Positions 53,679 through 64,000 of a stretch of 64,000 nucleotides of DNA are shown here, in pieces. The notes below the pieces were generated by a model. That model saw only the letters and a list, made by a program, of their open reading frames with translations, was not told the DNA's origin and did no database searches. Source of the DNA: Petrolisthes cinctipes (Eukaryota; Arthropoda; Malacostraca; Decapoda; Porcellanidae); assembly GCA_033782935.1 (NCBI GenBank), contig JAWQEG010000003.1, positions 2,554,501-2,618,500 of the forward strand, read 5' to 3'. Both the position numbers and the translations under genes were made by a program. How positions within the stretch are numbered: position 1 is the first letter of the stretch; each line of letters opens with the position of its first letter.

Positions 53679-54240
53679 AAGCAATCTGTACATGCCTACT
53701 CCTAGTTAGAGTATTTTCAAAATACTGGCCCAAAACATGCTGAAAATCGATATTTTAGGTGCCCAAAGTCAATATGTGCATGCATCTTATGTACCCGTTT
53801 ATATCTCAAATTCAGGCTCAAAACACCCAAAAATTCGGTATTTTTGGGTCCTAGAAACGATCTGTACATCCCTACTGCTAGTTAGAATGTTTTCAAGATA
53901 CAGACCCAAAACATGCTCAAAATCGATATTTTAGGTGCCCAAAAGTCGATATGTGCATGCATCTTCAATACCCGTTTATATCTCAAATTCTGGCTCCAAA
54001 CACCCGAAAATTCGATATTTTGGGGTCCCAGAAGCGATCTGTACATGCCTACTCAGATGCAGACCCAAAACATGCTGAAAATCGATATTTTAGGTGCCCA
54101 AAGTCAACATGTGTATGAATCTTCTGCACTCGTTTATATCTCAAATTCAACCTCAAAACACCCGAAAATTCGATAATTTTGGGTCCCAGAAGCGATCTGT
54201 ACATGTCTAGTCTGTGCTAGAATGTTTTCAAAATATAGGC
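53679..54240 (+). repeat. 1187-bp HOR, copy 3 (truncated)
   Basis: Continues the tandem for roughly three units and then leaves it at a TCTGTGCTAG variant followed by a class D unit (AATAAAAACACCCG). The exit point matches the end of the related block at 56.75 kb. Confidence 0.8.
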
Positions 54241-55499
54241 TCAAAACATGCTAAAGTCGATATTTTAAGTGTCCAAAGTCGATACCCGTTTATATCTCAA
54301 ATTCAGAATAAAAACACCCGAAAATCCGATATTTTTCGGTCCCAGAAGCGATCTGTACATGCCTACTCCTAGTTAGAGTATTTTCAAAATACAGGCCCAA
54401 AACATACTGAAAATCGATATTTTAGGTGCCCAAAGTCAATATGTGCCTGCATCTTTTGTACTCGTTTATATCTCAAATTCACTCTCTAAACACAAGAAAA
54501 TTCGGTATTTTTGGGTCCCACAAGCGATCTGTACATGCCTACTCAGTGCTAGAATATTTTCACAATATAGGCCCAAAACATGCTAAAATCGATATTTTAG
54601 GTGCCCAAAGTCGATATCTCAAATTCAGGCCCAAAACACCCAAAAATTCGATATTTTGGGGTCCCAGAAGCGATCTGTACATGCCTACTCCGTGTTAGAG
54701 TATTTTCAAAATACAGGCCCAAAACAAGCTGAAAATCGATATTTTAGGTGACCAAAGTCAATATGTGTATGCATCTTCTGCACACGTTTATATCCCAAAT
54801 TCAACCTCAAAAAACCCGAAAATTCGATATTTTTGGGTCCAAGAAGCGATCTGTACATGCCTACTCAGTGTTAGAATGTTTTCAAAATATAGGCTTAAAA
54901 CATGCTAAAAATCGATATTTTAAGTGTCCAAAGTCAATATGTGCATGCATCTTATGTACCCGTTTATATCTCAAATTCAGGCTAAAAACATCCGAAAATT
55001 CGATATTTTTGGGTCCCAGAAGCGATCTGTACATGACTACTCAGTGCTAGAATATTTTCAAAATATCGGCACAAACCGTGCTAAAAATCGATATTTTTGG
55101 TTCCCTGAGTCGATATTTAAAATTCAGGACCAAAACACCCAAAAATTCGATATTTTGGGGTCCCAGAAGCGATCTGTACATGCCTACTCCGTGTTAGAGT
55201 ATTTTCAATATACAGGCCCATAACATACTGAAAATTGATCTTTTAGGTGCCCAAAAGTCGATATGTGGATGCATCTTCTGTACCCGTTTATATCTCAAAT
55301 TCAGGCTCAAAACACCCGAAAATTCGATATTTTGGGGACCCAGAAGCGATCTGTACATGCCTACTCAGATGCAGGCCCAAAACATGCTGAAAATCGATAT
55401 TTTAGGTGACCAAAGTCAACATGTGTATGCATCTTCTGCACTCGTTTATATCTCAAATTCAACCTCAAAACACCCGAAAATTCGATAATTTTGGGTCCC

Positions 55500-56770
55500 A
55501 GAAGCGATCTGTACATGTCTAGTCAGTGCTAGAATGTTTTCAAAATATAGGCTCAAAACATGCTAAAAATCGATATTTTAAGTGTCCAAAGTCGATATGT
55601 GCATGCATCTTCTGTACCCGTTTATATCTCAAATTCAGGCTCAAAACACCCGAAAATTCGATATTTTTAGGTCCCAGAAGCAATCTGTACATGCCTACTC
55701 CTAGTTAGAGTATTTTCAAAATACTGGCCAAAAACATGCTGAAAATCGATATTTTAGGTGCCCAAAGTCAATATGTGCATGCATCTTCGGTACCCGTTTA
55801 TATTCAAATTCAGGCTCAAAACACCCGAAAATTCGATATTTTGGGGTCCAAGAAGCGATCTGTACATGCCTACTCAGTGCTAGAATATTTTCAAAATATA
55901 GGCCCAAAACATGCTAAAAATCGATATTTTAGGTGCCCAAAGTCGATATCTCAAATTCAGGCCGAAAACACCCAAATATTCGATATTTTTGGGTCCCAGA
56001 AGCGATCTGTACATGCCTACTCAGTGTTAGAGTATTTTCAATATACAGGCCCAAAAGATACTGAAAATCGATCTTTTAGGTGCCCAAAAGTCGATATGTG
56101 GATGCATCTTCTGTACCCGTTTATATCTCAAATTATGGCTCAAAACACCCGAAAATTCGATATTTTTTGGTCCCAGAAGCAATCTGTACATGCCTAGTCT
56201 TAGTTAGAGTATTTTCAAAATACTGGCCCAAAACATGCTGAAAATCGATATTTTAGGTGCCCAAAGTCAATATGTGCATGCATCTTATGTACCCGTTTAT
56301 ATCTCAAATTCAGGCTCAAAACACCCGAAAATTCGGTATTTTTGGGTCCTAGAAACGATCTGTACATCCCTACTGCTAGGTAGAATGTTTTCAAGATACA
56401 GACCCAAAACATGCTCAAAATCGATATTTTAGGTGCCCAAAAGTCGATATGTGCATGCATCTTCAATACCCGTTTATATCTCAAATTCAGGCTCCAAACA
56501 CCCGAAAATTCGATATTTTGGGGTCCCAGAAGCGATCTGTACATGCCTACTCAGATGTAGGCCCAAAACATGCTGAAAATCGATATTTTAGGTGCCCAAA
56601 GTCAAAATGTGTATGAATCTTCTGCACTCGTTTATATCTCAAATTCAACCTCAAAACACCCGAAAATTCGATAATTTTGGGTCCCAGAAGCGATCTGTAC
56701 ATGTCTAGTCAGTGCTAGAATGTTTTCAAAATATAGGCTCAAAACATGCTAAAGTCGATATTTTAAGTGT
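55500..56770 (+). repeat. Diverged relative of the 1187-bp HOR
   Basis: At a shift of about 3685 bp from 51.8-53.1 kb it carries the same string of units (ACTGGCC, CTTCGGTACCC, CAAATATTCG, CATCTTATGTACCC, CTACTGCTAG, CTTCAATACCCG) but with more single-base differences. It is probably the older version from which the tandem copies were later amplified. Confidence 0.75.
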
Positions 56771-57672
56771 CCAAAGTCGATACCCGTTTATATCTCAAAT
56801 TCAGACTTAAAACACCCGAAAATCCGATATTTTTCGGCCCCAGAAGCGATCTGTACATGCCTACTCCTAGTTAGAGTATTTTCAAAATACAGGCCCAAAA
56901 CATACTGAAAATCGATATTTTAGGTGCCCAAAGTCAATATGTGCGTGCATCTTCTGTACTCGTTTATATCTCAAATTCACTCTCTAAACACCCGAAAATT
57001 CGGTATTTTTGGGTCCTAGAAGCGATCTGTACATCCCTACTCCTCGTTAGAATGTTTTCAAGATACAGACCCAAAATATGCTAAAATCGATATTTTAGGT
57101 GCCCAAAAGTCGATATGTGCATGCATCTTCTGTACCCGTTTATATCTCAATTTCAGGCTCAAAACACCCGAAAATTCGATATTTTGGGGTCCCACAAGCG
57201 ATCTGTACATGCCTACTCAGTGCTAGAATATTTTCACAATATAGGCCCAAAACATGCTAAAATCGATATTTTAGGTGCCCAAAGTCGATATCTCAAATTC
57301 AGTCCCAAAACACCCAAAAATTCGATATTTTGGGGTCCAAGAAGCGATCTGTACATGCCTACTCCTAGTTAGAGTATTTTCAAAATACAGGCTCAAAACA
57401 TGCTGAAAATCGATATTTTAGGTGCCCAAAGTCAATATGTGCATGCATCTTATGTACCCGTTTATATCTCAAATTCAGGCTCAAAACACCCGAAAATTCG
57501 GTATTTTTGGGTCCTAGAAGCGATCTGTACATCCCTACTCCTAGTTAGAATGTTTTTAAGATACAGACCCATAACATGCTCAAAATCGATATTTTAGGTG
57601 CCCAAAAGTCGATATGTGCATGCATCTTCTGTACCCGTTTATATCTCAAATTCAGGCTCAAAACACCCAAAA

Positions 57673-57689
57673 ATTCGATATTTTCGGGT
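57673..57689 (+). other. Site resembling a CENP-B box (8 of 9 core bases)
   Basis: ATTCGATATTTTCGGGT aligned to the CENP-B pattern NTTCGNNNNANNCGGGN matches every core base except the central A. Most monomers have the same site with GGGG or TGGG and match 7 of 9. A 7-of-9 match somewhere in a 178-bp unit is about an even chance, so this is noted only as a resemblance. Confidence 0.2.
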
Positions 57690-58199
57690 CCCAGAAGCGA
57701 TCTGTACATGCCTACTCAGTGCTAGAATATTTTCAAAATATAGGCCCAAAACTTGCTAAAAATCGATATTTTAGGTGCCCAAAGTCGATATCTCAAATTC
57801 AGGCCCAAAACACCCGAAAATTCGATATTTTGGGGTCCCAGAAGCGAACTGTACATGCCTAATCCGTGTTAGAGTATTTTCAAAATACAGGCCCAAAACA
57901 TACTGAAAATCGATCTTTTAGGTGCCCAAAGGTCGATTTGTGCATGAATCTTCTGTACCCGTTTATATCTCAAATTCAGGCTCCAAACACCCGAAAATTC
58001 GATATTTTGGGGTCCCAGAAGCGATCTGTACATGCCTGCTCAGATGCAGGCCCAAAACATGCTGAAAATCGATATTTTAGGCTTCCAAAGTCAACATGTG
58101 TATTCATCTTCTGCACTCGTTTATATCTCAAATTCAACCTCAAAACACCCGAAAATTCGATAATTTGGGTCCCAGAAGCGATCTGTACATGCCTACTCA

Positions 58200-60520
58200 G
58201 TGCTAGAATGTTTTCAAAATATAGGCTCAAAACATGCTAAAAATCGACATTTTAAGTGTCCAAAGTCGATACCCGTTTATATCTCAAACTCAGGCTCAAA
58301 ACACCCGAAAATTTGATATTTTTAGGTCCCAAAAGCGATTTGTACATGCCTACTCCTAGTTAGAGTATTTTCAAAATACAGGCCCAAAACATGCTGAAAA
58401 TCGATATTTTAGGTGCCCAAAGTCAATATGTGCATGCATCTTCTGTACCCGTTTATATTTCTAATTCAGGCTTAAAACACCCGAAAATTCGGTATTTTTG
58501 GGTTTAGAAGCGATCTGTACATCCCTACTCCTAGTTAGAATGTTTTCACGATACAGTCCCAAAACATGCTCAAAATCGATATTTTAGGTGCCCAAAAGTC
58601 GATATGTGTATGGATTTTCTGCACCCGTTTATATCCCAAATTCAGGCTCAAAACACCCGAAAATTCGATATTTTGGGGTCCCAAAAGTGATCTGCACATG
58701 CCTACTTAGTGCTAGAATATTTTCAAAATATAGGCCCAAAACATGCTAAAAATCGATATTTTGGTGCCTAAAGTCGATATCTCAAATTCAGGCCCAAAAC
58801 ACCCAAAAATTCGATATTTTGGAGTCCCAGAAGCGAACTGTACATGCCTACTCCGTGTTAGAGTATTTTCAAAATACAGGCCCAAAACATACTGAAAATC
58901 GATCTTTTAGGTGCCCAAAAGTCGATATGTGCATGCATCTTCTGTACCCGTTTATATCCGAAGTTCAACCTCAAAACACTCGAAAATTCGATATTTTTGG
59001 GTCCCAGAAGCGATCTGTACATGCCTACTCAGTGCTAGAATTTTTTCAAAATACAGGCCCAAAACATACTGAAAATCGATCTTTTAGGTGCCCAAAGGTC
59101 GATATGTGCATGAATCTTCTGTACCCGTTTATATCTCAAATTCAGGCTCCAAACACCCGAAAATTCGATATTTTGGGGTCCCAGAAGCGATCTGTACATG
59201 CCTACTCAGATGCAGGCCCAAAACATGCTGAAAATCGATATTTTAGGTGCCCAAAGTCAACATGTGTATGCATCTTCTGCACTTGTTTATATCTCAAATT
59301 CAACCTCAAAACACCCGAAAATTCGATAATTTTGGGTCCCAGAAGCGATCTGTACATGTCTAGTCACTGCTAGAATGTTTTCAAAATATAGGCTAAAAAC
59401 ATGCTAAAAATCGACATTTTAAGTGTCCAAAGTCGATACCCGTTTATATCTCAAACTCAGGCTCAAAACACCCGAAAATTCGATATTTTTTGGGTCCCAG
59501 AAGCGATTTGTACATGCCTACTCCTAGTTAGAGTATTTTCAAAATACAGGCCCAAAACATGCTGAAAATCGATATTTTAGGTGCCCAAAGTCAATATGTG
59601 CATGCATCTTCTGTACCCGTTTATATTTCTAATTCAGGCTCAAAACACCCGAAAATGCGGTATTTTTGGGTTTAGAAGCGATCTGTACATCCCTAGTCAT
59701 AGTTAGAATGTTTTCAAGATACAGACCCAAAACATGCTCAAAATCGATATTTTAGGTGCCCAAAAGTCGATATGTGTATGGATCTTCTGCACCCGTTTAT
59801 ATCCCAAATTCAACCTCAAAACACCCGAAAATTCGATATTTTTGGGTCCCAGATGCGATCTGTACATGCCTACTAAGTGATAGAATCTTTTCAAAATATA
59901 GGCCCAAAACATGCTAAAAATCGATATTTTAAGTGTATAAAGTCGATATGTGCATGCATCATCTGTACCCGTTTATATCTCAAATTCAGGCTCAAAACAC
60001 CCGAAAATTCGATATTTTGGGGTCCCAGAAGTGATCTGTACATGCCTACTTAGTGCTAGAATATTTTCAAAATATAGGCCCAAAACATGCTAAAAATCGA
60101 TATTTTGGTGCCTAAAGTCGATATCTCAAATTCAGGCCCGAAACACCCAAAAATTCGATATTTTGGAGTCCCAGAAGCGAACTATACATGCCTACTCCGT
60201 GTTAGAGTATTTTGACAATACAGGCCCAAAACATACTGAAAATCGATCTTTTAGGTGCCCAAAAGTCGATATGTGCATGCATCTTCTGTACCCGTTTATA
60301 TCCCAAGTTCAACCTCAAAACACTCGAAAATTCGATATTTTTGGGGCCCAGAAGCGATCTGTACATGCCTACTCAGTGCTAGAATTTTTTCAAAATGTAG
60401 GCCCAAAACATGCTAAAAATCGATATTTTAAGTGTCCAAAGTCGATATGTGGATGCATCATCTGTACCCGTTTATATCTCAAATTCAAGTTCAAAACACC
60501 CTAAAATTCGATATTTTGGG
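58200..60520 (+). repeat. 1.2-kb block, second and third copies in near tandem
   Basis: The module starting with AAAATCGACATTTT and a class D unit occurs at 58.2 kb and again at 59.4 kb (shift about 1167 bp). The second is the better partner of 33.4-34.6 kb. The first has lost some units between the GGATTTTCTGCACC unit and the TTTGGAGTCCC unit. Local tandem duplication and long-range copying are therefore superimposed. Confidence 0.7.
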
Positions 60521-60720
60521 GTCCCAGAAGCGCTCTGTACATGCCTACTCAGATGCAGGCCCAAAATATGCTGAAAATCGATATTTTAGGTGCCCAAAGT
60601 CAACATGTGTATCGATCTTCTGCACTCGTTTATATCTCAAATTCAACATCAAAACACCCGAAAATTCGATAATTTTGGGTCCCAGAAGCGATCTGTACAT
60701 GTCTAGTCAGTTCTAGAATG

Positions 60721-60730
60721 TTTTTTTTTT
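60721..60730 (+). repeat. Poly-T expanded dyad (10 T)
   Basis: Here GAATGTTTTC has become GAATG followed by ten T and AAATATAGG. The same variant occurs with 9 T at 35965, 8 at 39052, 9 at 40532, 9 at 47507 and 7 at 49995. Every one is followed about 50 bases later by GTGTACAAAGTCGATACCCG, so it travels with one class D subtype. Confidence 0.85.
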
Positions 60731-63700
60731 AAATATAGGCTCAAAACATGCTAAAATCGATATTTTAAGTGTACAAAGTCGATACCCGTTTATATCTCAA
60801 ATTCAGACTCAAAATACCCGAAAATTCGATATTTTTCGGTCCCAGAAGCGATCTGTACACCCCTACTCCTAGTTAGAATGTTTTCAAGATACAGACCCAA
60901 AACATGCTCAAAATCGATATTTTAGGTGCCCAAAAGTCGATATGTGCATGCATCTTCTGTACCCGTTTATATCTCAATTTCAGGCTCAAAACACCCGAAA
61001 ATTCGATATTTTGGGGTCCCAGAAGCGATCTGTACATGCCTACTCAGTGCTAGAATATTTTCACAATATAGGCCCAAAACATGCTCAAAATCGATATTTT
61101 AGGTGCCCAAAGTCGATATCTCAAATTCAGGCCCAAAACACCCAAAAATTCGATATTTTGGGGTCCCAGAAGCGATCTGTACATGCCTACTCCGTGTTAG
61201 AGTATTTTCAATATACAGGCCCAAAACATACTGAAAATCGATATTTTAAGTGTCCAAAGTCGATATGTGCATGCATCTTCTGTACCCGTTTATATCTCAA
61301 ATTGAGGCTCAAAACACCCGAAAATTCGATATTTTTGGGTCCCAGAAGCGATCTGTACGTGCCTACTCCTAGTTAGAGTACTTTCAAAATACAGGCCCAA
61401 AACATGCTGAAAATCGATCTTTTAGGTGCCCAAAGTCGATATGTGGATGCATCTTCTGTACCCGTTTATATTTCTAATTCAGGCTCAAAACACCCTAAAA
61501 TGCATTATTTTTGGGTTTAGAAGCGATCTGTACATCCCTAGTCATAGTTAGAATGTTTTCAAGATACAGACCCAAAACATGCTCAAAATCGATATTTTAG
61601 GTGCCCAAAAGTCGATATGTGTATGGATCTTCTGCACCCGTTTATATCTCCAATTCAGACTCAAAACACCCGAAAATTCGATATTTTGGGGTCTCAGAAG
61701 TGATCTGTACATGCCTACTTAGTGCTAGAATATTTTCAAAATATAGGCCCAAAACATGCTAAAAATCGATATTTTAGGTGCCCAAAGTCGATATCTCAAA
61801 TTCAGGCCCAAAACACCCGAAAATTCGATATTTTGGGGTCCCAGGAGCGAACTGTACATGCCTACTCCGTGTTAGAGTATTTTCAAAATACAGGCCCAAA
61901 ACAAGCTGAAAATCGATCTTTTAGGTGCCCAAAAGTCGATATGTGCATGCATCTTCTGTACCCGTTTATATCTCAAATTCAGGCTCCAAACACCCGAAAA
62001 TTCGATATTTTTGGGTCCCAGAAGCGATATGTACATGCCTACTCAGATGCAGGCCCAAAACATGCTGAAAATCGATATTTTAGGTGCCCAAAGTCAATAT
62101 GTGCATGCATCTTCTGTACCCGTTTATATCTCAAATTCAGGCTCAAAACACCCGAAAATTCGATATTTTGGGGTCCCAGAAGTAGTCTGTATATGCCTAC
62201 TCAGTGCTAGAATATTTTCAAAATATAGGCCCAAAACATGCTAAAATTGATATTTTAGGTGATCAAAGTCGATATCTCAAATTCAGGCCCAAAACACTCA
62301 AAAATTCGATATTTTGAGGTCCCAGAAGCGATCTGTACATGCCTATTCCGTGTTAGAGTATTTTCAATATACAGGCCCAAAACATACTGAAAATCGATCT
62401 TTTAGGTGCCCAAAGTCGATATGTGGATGCATCTTCTGTACCCGTTTATATCTCAAATTCAGGCTCAAAACACCCGAAAATTCGATATTTTGGGGTCCCA
62501 GAAGCGATCTGTACTTGCCTACTCCGTGTTAGAGTATTATCGAAATACAGGCCCAAAACAAGCTGAAAATCGATATTTTAGGTGACCAAAGTCAATATGT
62601 GTATGCATCTTTTGCACCCGTTTATATCCCAAATTCAACCTCAAAACACCCGAAAATTCGATATTTTTGGGTCCCAGAAGCAATCTGTACTTGCCTACTC
62701 AGTGCTAAAATGTTTTCAAAATATAGGCTCAAAACATGCTAAAAATCGATATTTTAAGTGTCCAAAGTCGATATGTGCATGCATCATCTGTACCCGTTTA
62801 TATCTCCAATTCAGACTCAAAACACCCGAAAATTCGATATTTTGGGGTCTCAGAAGTGATCTGTACATGCCTTCTTAGTGCGAGAATATTTTCAAAATAT
62901 AGGCCCAAAACATGCTAAAAATCGATATTTTAGGTGCCCAAAGTCGATATCTCAAATTCAGGCCCAAAACACCCGAAAATTCGATATTTTGGGGTCCCAG
63001 GAGCGAACTGTACATGCCTACTCCGTGTTAGAGTATTTTCAAAATACAGGCCCAAAACAAGCTGAAAATCGATCTTTTAGGTGCCCAAAAGTCGATATGT
63101 GCATGCATCTTCTGTACTCGTTTATATCTCAAATTCAGGCTCCAAACACCCGAAAATTCGATATTTTTGGGTCCCAGAAGCGATATGTACATGCCTACTC
63201 AGATGCAGGCCCAAAACATGCTGAAAATCGATATTTTAGGTGCCCAAAGTCAACATGTGTATGCATCTTCTGCACTCGTTTATATCTCAAATTCAACCTC
63301 AAAACACCCGAAAATTCGATAATTTTGGTGTCCCAGAAGCGATCTGTACATGCCTACTCAGTGCTAGAATATTTTCAAAATATAGGCCCAACACATGCTA
63401 AAAATCGATATTTTAGGCGCTCAAAGTCAATATCTCAAATTCAGACCCAAAACACCCCAAAATTCGATATTTTGGGTTCCCAGAAGCGATCTGTACATGC
63501 CTACTCCGTGTTAGAGTATTTTCACTATACAGGCCCAAAACATACTGAAAGTCGATATTTTAAGTGTCCAAAGTCGATATGTGCATTCATCTTCTGTACC
63601 CGTTTATATCTCAAATTCAGGCTCAAAACACCCGAAAATTCGATATTTTTGGGTCCCAGAAGCGATCTGTACGTGCCTACTCCTAGTTAGAGTATTTTCA

Positions 63701-64000
63701 AAATACAGGCCCAAAACATGCTGAAAATCGATATTTTAGGTGCCCAAAGTCAACAGGTGCATGCATCTTCTGTACCCGTTTATATCTCATATTCAGGCTC
63801 AAAACACCCGAAAATTCGATATTTTGGGGTCCCAGAAGTGATCTGTACATGCCTTCTCAGTGCTAGAATATTTTCAAAATATAGGCCCAAAACATGCTAA
63901 AATTGATATTTTAGGTGATCAAAGTCGATATCTCAAATTCAGGCCCAAAACACCCAAAAATTCGATATTTTGGGGTCCCAGAAGCGATCTGTACATGCCT

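Larger units (their letters stand above)
31003..64000 (+). repeat. Satellite array, right arm (same family)
   Basis: The same monomer family continues in the same orientation and phase after the transposon and runs to the end of the window without any other interruption. Class D monomers (GTCGATACCCG junction), poly-T monomers and the GGTGATCAAAGTCG subfamily are seen only on this side, while the left arm is richer in the 3007- and 2009-bp HORs. The array continues past both window edges, so its true length is unknown. Confidence 0.97.

Noticed and set aside
60721..60730. Poly-T runs as RNA polymerase III terminators or retroposon tails
   Set aside because: They lie inside the dyad of ordinary monomers, with no A/B box promoter upstream and no target-site duplication. 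Simple T-run expansion explains them.
1..64000. About 190 open reading frames of 60-270 codons, mostly on the plus strand
   Set aside because: They are the same few peptide strings repeated at the satellite period in overlapping frames. They end wherever a 176-bp unit shifts the frame, have no conserved start context and match no protein family I know. They are by-products of the repeat.
1..64000. Telomeric repeats or rDNA spacer
   Set aside because: No short G-rich telomere motif and no rRNA sequence anywhere. The unit matches neither.
1..64000. Inverted satellite blocks
   Set aside because: Every block I followed keeps the same orientation, and no head-to-head or tail-to-tail junction was seen.

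Overview
The window is almost entirely one A+T-rich satellite DNA: about 360 head-to-tail monomers with no inversions and no recognisable gene, RNA gene, CRISPR array or bacterial feature. This is eukaryotic heterochromatin, plausibly centromeric or pericentromeric. I do not recognise the satellite family and cannot name the host. An invertebrate is a guess only.

The basic monomer is 176 or 177 bp. Taking GTCGATATG as phase zero, it runs through TGCATGCA, an ACCCGTTTATATC block, a CCCGAAAATTCGATA block, GGGGTCCCAGAAGC, GATCTGTACATGCC, a 15-bp A/T dyad, GGCCCAAAACATGCT, and ATCGATATTTTAGGTGCC. Three shorter classes are interspersed: 147 bp (class B, 29 bp missing after GTCGATAT), 158 bp (class C, dyad replaced) and 157 bp (class D, 19 bp missing before CCCG). 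Strings of variant monomers recur as higher-order repeats (HORs) with shifts of 999, 3007 and 4678, 1183, 2009, 3695, 2169, 6300, 6975, 1187, 3685 and 25920 bp. This points to repeated unequal exchange or segmental amplification.

Layout: 1-2.4 kb, older mixed monomers with a 999-bp repeat; 2.5-13.3 kb, three copies of a 3-kb HOR; 13.3-16.4 kb, a 1.18-kb duplication; 16.4-21 kb, a recurring 0.7-kb module; 21.4-29.7 kb, a 2009-bp tandem HOR plus a third copy; 30304-31002, the only non-satellite DNA; 31-36 kb, mixed HOR fragments; 36-50.5 kb, the 2169-bp tandem HOR and the 6300/6975-bp repeats; 51.3-56.8 kb, the 1187-bp tandem HOR; 57-64 kb, blocks shared with 33-34.6 kb and 36-50 kb.

The single interruption at 30.3-31.0 kb looks like a roughly 700-bp non-autonomous DNA transposon. 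It has 14-bp inverted ends and sits in a TTAA of the satellite, whose sequence resumes in phase on the other side. The most interesting sequence-level signal is the short dyad in most monomers. Two main subfamilies differ at both ends of it in a pairing-preserving way (ATATTTT-C-AAAATAT versus GTATTTT-C-AAAATAC), and class C lacks the dyad. All open frames are by-products of the repeat length and should not be annotated as genes. HOR coordinates are by-eye boundaries, good to some tens of bases.
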